From positions 14,122,377-14,186,376 of the forward strand of contig NC_092810.1 in assembly GCF_040954645.1 (NCBI RefSeq): 64,000 nucleotides of DNA, written 5' to 3'. Below, piece after piece: positions 59,407 to 64,000 of this stretch. The stretch comes from Diabrotica undecimpunctata. Its lineage: Eukaryota > Arthropoda > Insecta > Coleoptera > Chrysomelidae. The notes under the pieces are model-generated. The model did no database searches. It was given only the letters and a program-made list of their open reading frames with translations, and was not told the DNA's origin. A program made the position numbers and the translations under genes. Numbering within the stretch: position 1 is the stretch's first letter; every line of letters starts with the position of its first letter.

Positions 59407-59464
59407 AACTGTTCTGATGAGACTTATTAAGTCGAAATACGTATCAACAGATACATAGACGCTT
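59407..59464 (+). ncRNA. Hammerhead ribozyme motif, copy 1
   Basis: The core CTGATGA (59414-59420) is followed by stem II GACTT-ATT-AAGTC (59421-59433) and GAAA (59434-59437). Stem III pairs GTATC (59441-59445) with GATAC (59450-59454) around AACA, plus the AU-UA base next to the core. The conserved U is 59456 and the cleavage nucleotide A59457, so cleavage is expected before 59458. Stem I pairs AA-C-TGTT with GACG-C-TT, including G-U pairs and one mismatch. All conserved core bases are present; activity is untested. Confidence 0.75.
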
Positions 59465-59809
59465 TGTACGTGAAATCAAATCTTTTCTGTCTTTTTCATT
59501 TTTATTCGGATCTACTCTGTATGAGTACAAGAAACAAATTCGTTAAAGATTTCTGCTTAGTTGAGGAGACATGTCGTGGAATGCAAATTTTAGATTCCCC
59601 ATGTCTCTATTAAGATCTTTATCAACGTCTGGCTATGCCTTGCAATTTTTAGAAGGCTCCAGATTAAAGCAGAAATCTGAATTTGTTTCGAAACTATCTT
59701 ACCGATTTTTCTATCAGATGTCGCTATTGCGTCCATAACGAAGCCATTTTATTGTTGCTTCCTAATAAGACAGAGAAGATTATTTTTCAAGTTAAGAACG
59801 GCTATGAAT

Positions 59810-59867
59810 AACTGTTCTGATGAGACTTATTAAGTCGAAATACGTATCAACAGATACATAGACGCTT
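59810..59867 (+). ncRNA. Hammerhead ribozyme motif, copy 2
   Basis: Identical core and stems to copy 1, shifted by exactly 403 bp: CTGATGA at 59817-59823 and predicted cleavage after A59860. Two cleavages in one transcript would release a 403-nt RNA. Confidence 0.75.
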
Positions 59868-59959
59868 TGTACGTGAAATCAAATCTTTTCTGTCTTTTTC
59901 ATTTTTCATTTATATATAATATGATATAATAATAATGTACCTATAATATGATATAATCC

Positions 59960-60300
59960 GTACAAAAGGTCCTCCGACGTCCATTTTTCATTCAATTCGG
60001 TTGTTCCATTCTTCTTTAAGTTCTTTCGAGCTCATTGAGTTTTTTATTCCTTCCATCCGTGTTTTCTACGGTAGTCCTCTCTTCTGGTTTCCTGTAGTTG
60101 TTCATACAGGTACTTGTTTCGGGAGTCTATTGTCTTTCATTCATTGGACATGTCCGTACCATTTGAGCTGCTTTCGTTGTATGCCATCCATGACTGTACC
60201 TTCTATTCTCATACTTTATTGCATCCATTTCGGCGACATATCTTTCTTCGATGTCTCTGTTAATCGTCTCGTTTCACAACAGTGTAAATAAAAGCATGCT
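59960..60300 (-). pseudogene. LINE C-terminal tail fragment
   Basis: The minus strand reads ETRRLTETSKKDMSPKWM, GTVMDGIQRKQLKWYGHVQ, MKDNRLPKQVP and KTRMEGIKNSMSSKELKEEW. These match the end of RTE-type ORF2 (LKWYGHVQRM-DNRLPK...RPRKTWMEGI). Several stops are present. Confidence 0.7.
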
Positions 60301-60319
60301 TTTTACCACAGTTTCTTGG

Positions 60320-60351
60320 GCTGACATGCTCTCTAGAGAGAGCATGTCAGC
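60320..60351. repeat. 14-bp perfect inverted repeat, TAGA loop
   Basis: GCTGACATGCTCTC (60320-60333), TAGA, GAGAGCATGTCAGC (60338-60351). An outer TTGG/CCAA pair extends it with a TGAG bulge. It could be a foldback scar or a strong RNA hairpin. No linked gene. Confidence 0.9.
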
Positions 60352-60514
60352 TGAGCCAAAACAAAAAATAATCCTCCTTATTGCTTTCACTAGAATAAGC
60401 TTGACCTTCAACTGGGCCCGGACTACCTTTTTCTAATTTTTTAAACTCCTGTTTTGAAATTAATAATACTCATTATTTTGTCTAATTACCTATTTAGTTG
60501 TCAAGACAGATACA

Positions 60515-60793
60515 TTGTTACCTAAAGAAGTGAAAGTGGTTCAATTTAGAAATTATATAGTAAATAATAAATATTTGAAAACTGATGCACATATTCCTCC
60601 CGCGATTTGGGCTTTAAATACTAATTTTATAAATCGCACCACTAATAGACGTAAATCCTATCATTTTAATTTAATGAATGTTTTTATTCGCCACATCTCA
60701 ACATTTTCCATTTCAGAATATTTATCATCAAACTGTAATCTACGCCAATTTGTCAGTAAAAAAAGTAACAAAAATAAACAAAAGAAAATATAA
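60515..60793 (+). pseudogene. MULE-type transposase C-terminal fragment (tentative)
   Basis: The frame has VVQFRNYIVNNKYL, IPPAIWALNTNFINRTTNRR and KSYHFNLMNVFIRHISTFSI. This resembles the FR-Y------FPP-LWA----RTTN--ES-H--FN----H-N----L segment of insect MULE-like transposases often linked to FLYWCH fingers. The usual Cys/Glu residues of 'RTTNACESFH' are altered. Catalytic residues are absent; assignment is from memory. Confidence 0.55.
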
Positions 60794-60799
60794 GACATA

Positions 60800-61430
60800 A
60801 AACAACCAATAGGTACTGTGACCTCTAAATATCTTGTTATACATTATTTTATAATAAAATTTTTTAAAAGTTTGTCTTCGATTTGATTGTTATGAATCAT
60901 TTACAGGACGATTATTTGTTACCTGTATGTATCCTTGCTAAGTTGTGAATTAATTATTCAATAAATAATATTACTCTGGTATACTCGTATTATTCTAATT
61001 ACCCCATAACCGCACTGAATAGAAGACCGCCCGATCGCTTTATTGTATAGACCCAAGACTTTTCACCACAGGGGGTTTTAAGTAAGTATAAATATAAAAT
61101 CTAGTACAAGATGACGTTAGGAATATTTTTCGTGAATGGATTTTGTTTTCGTAAAGAAAGATATTTTTGAAATAGATATCTCACTGAATTTTACCGTTAG
61201 GATTTTCGAGGATAAGCCTTAAAACAAAATCGTTTGAATATCATTCGAAGTTTTAAAAACATCAGCCAAAAAATGCAGTTGTAGGTGCAATTTTAGGTGG
61301 TAAGTAATATTAAATTTTATGCCTGGGATGTAAGGGTACCAGAATTTGGTGGTACATAAAAGTACCGTCGGGAGACTAGGACATAGGACACCAGTATGTG
61401 TCAAACCTTTCTTTTGGTTTCAGTTTTTAC
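60800..61430. other. No recognised gene
   Basis: AT-rich, no similarity recognised; the 61-codon minus frame 61219-61404 is probably chance. Confidence 0.4.
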
Positions 61431-61434
61431 ATCT

Positions 61435-62180
61435 TCTCCTTCTTCTTCATCATTATAAGCAATTCTGCTTGTTTATTAGCGGATTAATAGCTCTATAAAA
61501 GGTTGTCATTTCGTGCGTGACTTATCTGTTGCTATTTTGAAGACACGGGTTTTCTCCATTCTGCTTATGAGGTTATTCCATTCTTCTTTTTCCATTTTAT
61601 GTCCATTTATTTATACACTGTGCGTTACATTTTCTTCTAATATCTTTACTATTCTTTCGATTTCTAAGCGTATTTTCTGTAATTCTTCTCAGTACTCTCA
61701 TCTCTACAGTTTCCAGTAGCCTTCGCGTTGTTTCTGTGTCAGGTCTTGTTTCTGAGACATATGAGATTATTGGTCTTACAGTCGCTTTAAAAATTCTTGA
61801 CTTCATCTTAATGTTAATGTGTCTGTTTCGCTATATAGTCTTATTAAGGCACCCTGACAGTCTATTTGATTTTTATACGTGATCTATTACTTTTTTGTTT
61901 AGGTCTCCATAGCTAGACGGTGTAATTCCCAGGATTTTATTTCCATTACTTTTTTCAATAGTGATGCCATCATTTCCAATTTACATCTTGTTGGTTCTTT
62001 ACTGACTACTATTGTTTTAGTTTTCTGAGATGAGATTGTCATTTTTTTGCTCTGATGTTAAATCTGTGGATCAGTCTTTTTAGACTATCTTCATCTTGGG
62101 CTATTAAAATTGGGTCGTCTGGGTAACAGAGTATTTTCATTTTTTTTTCATTCTGTATCCTAAACTATCATCTGTAAACC
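61435..62180 (-). pseudogene. RTE-type LINE 3' half of ORF2
   Basis: In coding order: KKMTISSQKTKTIVVSKEPT near 62040, RCKLEMMASLLKKVMEIK, then 61806-61597 MKSRIFKATVRPIISYVSET, RPDTETTRRLLETVEMRVLR, RITENTLRNRKNSKDIRRKC. A TTCTTCTTC run at 61440-61450 is the (GAA)n tail. It is close to the copy at 26395-27290. Stops and shifts are present. Confidence 0.8.
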
Positions 62181-62219
62181 CTATCACTTAACAACGGTTC
62201 AAAAATTATTTGTTGAAGA

Positions 62220-62745
62220 TTGTCCTAAAAGTAGGGTTTTGCGATTGGCTGTTAATGGAAAATACTCGAAATGTTAATTTTATTAGAAATATTTTGTTTA
62301 CCGACGAGGCTATCTTCAGTAAAAATTAAATAACAAACCATCACAACAAGCACATATGGGCCGACGAAAATACTTAGGCTAAAAAAACGACTCATCACCA
62401 AAGGACTTTCAAAGTTAATGTTTGGGCAGGAATTGTGATTAACAATCTAATAGGCCCCGTATTTCTTCTTAACAATTTAAACGATGATAATTATTTGCAG
62501 TTTTTGGCTAACGATTTACAAGGGTATTTGGAAGAAGTGAATATTGCAATAAGGCAAAATATGTGGTTTCTACAAGATGGCGCTCCACCGCATTACAGTA
62601 ATGAAGTCCGGGAATACCTTTGCAGGCAGTATCCTGGTCGGTGGATTGGAAGGGGTTGTGACGCACATTTCTTGGCCACCCAGAAGTCCAGGTCTTAACC
62701 CCATAGACTTTTGCTTTTGGGGGTTTATGAAAGAGAAAGTGTAAA
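62220..62745 (+). pseudogene. Mariner-like transposase fragment
   Basis: It reads ENTRNVNFIRNILFTDEAIF (first Asp), HIWADEN, FKVNVWAGIVINNLIGPVFL, NMWFLQDGAPPHYSNEVREY (second Asp), YPGRWIGRG, then by frame change HISWPPRSPGLNPIDFCFWG (third Asp). About 43 residues separate the second and third Asp. A similar lineage in insects has DGAPPH, RWIGRGG and SPDL-P-DFFLWG. The N-terminus is missing and stops lie at 62328 and 62380. Confidence 0.75.
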
Positions 62746-63097
62746 TAATAAAGATACATTATTTTTATAAAAGAAAGGTATACTTGTTAGTAACCTCAAA
62801 ATTCAACCGTTTTCGAGATCATCGCATTTTATAAGTCAGCTGCATAATTCTTAGTTGTGATATTTGTGCGGTAAAGCACTGAATACCTATAGATAAGCAT
62901 AATTCATAGTTTATTCTTATTACAACAACTCAAAGATGATAATGTAACATCACAAAATGCTAGGACTGGTAGGACTGCTAAATGTCTTATTGGAGAAAAG
63001 ATTCTTCGTCTTCTTCTTTAGGTGACAATTTTACTTTTCTATCGCTTCTTAAGTTTCTATGTTGACGTTGCATTATTTTTTCTCTATTGTAAAATGC

Positions 63098-63240
63098 TGA
63101 AAACCCAAAAAATGTGGTTTATGCAAGATGGTACGCCACCACATTCTAGAGAAAAGGCAGTGAGAACATACTTAAATACAACTTTTCTGAACTTTTGATT
63201 GGTCGTGGTAGTCATATTCCTTGGCAAAGTCGTGAGATAT
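63098..63240 (+). pseudogene. Mariner-like transposase scrap
   Basis: It reads KMWFMQDGTPPHSREKAVRT, YLNTTF and, after a shift, LLIGRGSHIPWQSRE. This is the second-Asp segment of the same lineage as 62220-62745 but a distinct copy. A short TTCTTCGTCTTCTTCTTTAG at 63002 may be another LINE tail. Confidence 0.6.
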
Positions 63241-63276
63241 TGATATAATTATTTAATTCATAAAAAATCCCAAAAG

Positions 63277-63736
63277 AATACTTATTATTCATTACGTAAA
63301 TTGTTTACCCAATTTTATTAGGAGAATTAGAAACTATCCATATTCGTGTAATCGGAAATACGGGCACTTTTTAGCGCACGTACTCCGATTTGCGAATAGT
63401 GATTGCTGATTGTACAGGGTGTGTCCGATTGGTAGTGTGCGCCATATTCGAGCTTTCGGTCTTTCTCAGACCATTGAGTCCGCTCACCAGTGTAGTTACT
63501 AACCAGTCGGATTTCTCGAACTCCGTTAAGACCACATACCCTTCCAGTCTCCTGGAAGCCTTAGTTTTAGAGTAACGTAGGTCCCAAATATCTAAGTGGC
63601 GAGTAAGTTTTATTTCCTACTCGTCCAGTTACTCTCAAAACCATCATTCGTAATGGTCGTCTGTGTACGTATATACAATACTTATTATTCATTACGTAAA
63701 TTGTTTATCCATTTTTATTAGGAGAATTAGAAACTA
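63277..63736 (+). repeat. 60-bp direct repeat with 400-bp period
   Basis: AATACTTATTATTCATTACG starts at 63277 and 63677, continuing for 60 bp to GAATTAGAAACTA with about three mismatches. The intervening 340 bp is less AT-rich and non-coding. It may be a partial tandem duplication or part of LTR-like repeats. Confidence 0.7.
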
Positions 63737-63739
63737 GAG

Positions 63740-64000
63740 CACAGGTATTGAATAACACATATGTGTCTTGTTTCATAATACTTTTGCTACAAATCTAACC
63801 TTAAAGACTCTTGCCTAAACAGGCAATTTAGTTTAGCATAATATTAGTTCTTTAGTAAATCATAATAGTCCATTTGTTTGAGATAAATAAGTAATGTCAT
63901 CGATAGGTTATTCCGTGTGTATATAAGTAACCAATGGACGGGATAAATCACAGTTTAATACATTATTTAACAAATAAAATGTAGTTCCATAATATACCAT
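63740..64000. other. No recognised gene
   Basis: AT-rich. A TATATAAG box-like motif near 63918 could belong to an LTR running off the window. Nothing else seen. Confidence 0.3.

Larger units (their letters stand above)
59367..59910 (+). repeat. Direct repeats 403 bp apart with hammerhead motifs
   Basis: About 141 bp (59367-59507) recurs at 59770-59910 nearly unchanged, giving one full 403-bp unit plus a partial one. Between them lies 262 bp of unrelated sequence. A 20-nt inverted pair (CTTATTAGAAAGCAACAATA 59348-59367; its partner 59750-59769 matches at 19 of 20) sits next to each repeat. Tandem units of this size with hammerheads resemble metazoan retrozymes or the terminal repeats of Penelope-like elements. 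Confidence 0.8.

Overview
The window looks like a large, AT-rich, transposon-dense arthropod genome, most likely an insect. The signs are RTE- and Jockey-type LINEs, several piggyBac and Tc1/mariner lineages, a tyrosine-recombinase (Crypton-like) element and spliceosomal introns of about 60-90 bp. A beetle or hemipteran would fit, but nothing here fixes the order. No host gene, tRNA, rRNA or CRISPR array is recognisable. Nearly all coding similarity is to transposable elements, mostly decayed and often nested.

Layout. 0-2.2 kb: a piggyBac relic cut by a LINE. 2.4-3.1 kb: a long-inverted-repeat MITE. 4-5 kb: Tigger end and RTE LINE. 6.2-8.1 kb: piggyBac whose start codon is split by an intron. 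8.5-11.1 kb: two RTE LINEs. 11.4-11.65 kb: an unexplained cluster of inverted repeats. 12.5-13.8 kb: Tc1 with a deleted catalytic core. 14.7-22.3 kb: RTE LINEs, piggyBac scraps and a Jockey-type LINE holding a SINE with clear target duplications. 22.3-25.8 kb: piggyBac 3' end, tyrosine recombinase, foldback, non-autonomous piggyBac. 26.4-29.6 kb: LINEs around a gene of the 'DUF7869-like' family (my name from memory; defined here by its CAGQN and GH-H-D motifs). 30.6-33.4 kb: a transposon with 31-bp terminal inverted repeats (TIRs) carrying a second such gene. 33.4-37.8 kb: an unclassified repeat in two inverted copies, with LINE and piggyBac pieces between. 38.8-42.4 kb: an element with 0.8-1 kb inverted repeats holding a LINE. 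43-46.7 kb: Tc1 split by a second copy of the non-autonomous piggyBac, flanked by LINEs. 47.9-50.4 kb: short Tc1 relic and the one intact long ORF, a 455-aa DD82E (Sailor-like) transposase. 51-53.5 kb: piggyBac N-terminal piece and a LINE split by an inverted LINE. 54.4-57.7 kb: a third DUF7869-like gene inside a transposon with perfect 33-bp TIRs. 59.2-59.9 kb: two hammerhead-ribozyme motifs in direct repeats 403 bp apart. 60-64 kb: LINE ends, MULE-like and mariner scraps.

The strongest candidates for something poorly described are the DUF7869-like genes inside TIR-bounded elements (two independent cases, one with an apparent empty site) and the tandem hammerhead repeats. Family names come from remembered motifs, not database searches; boundaries are by eye.
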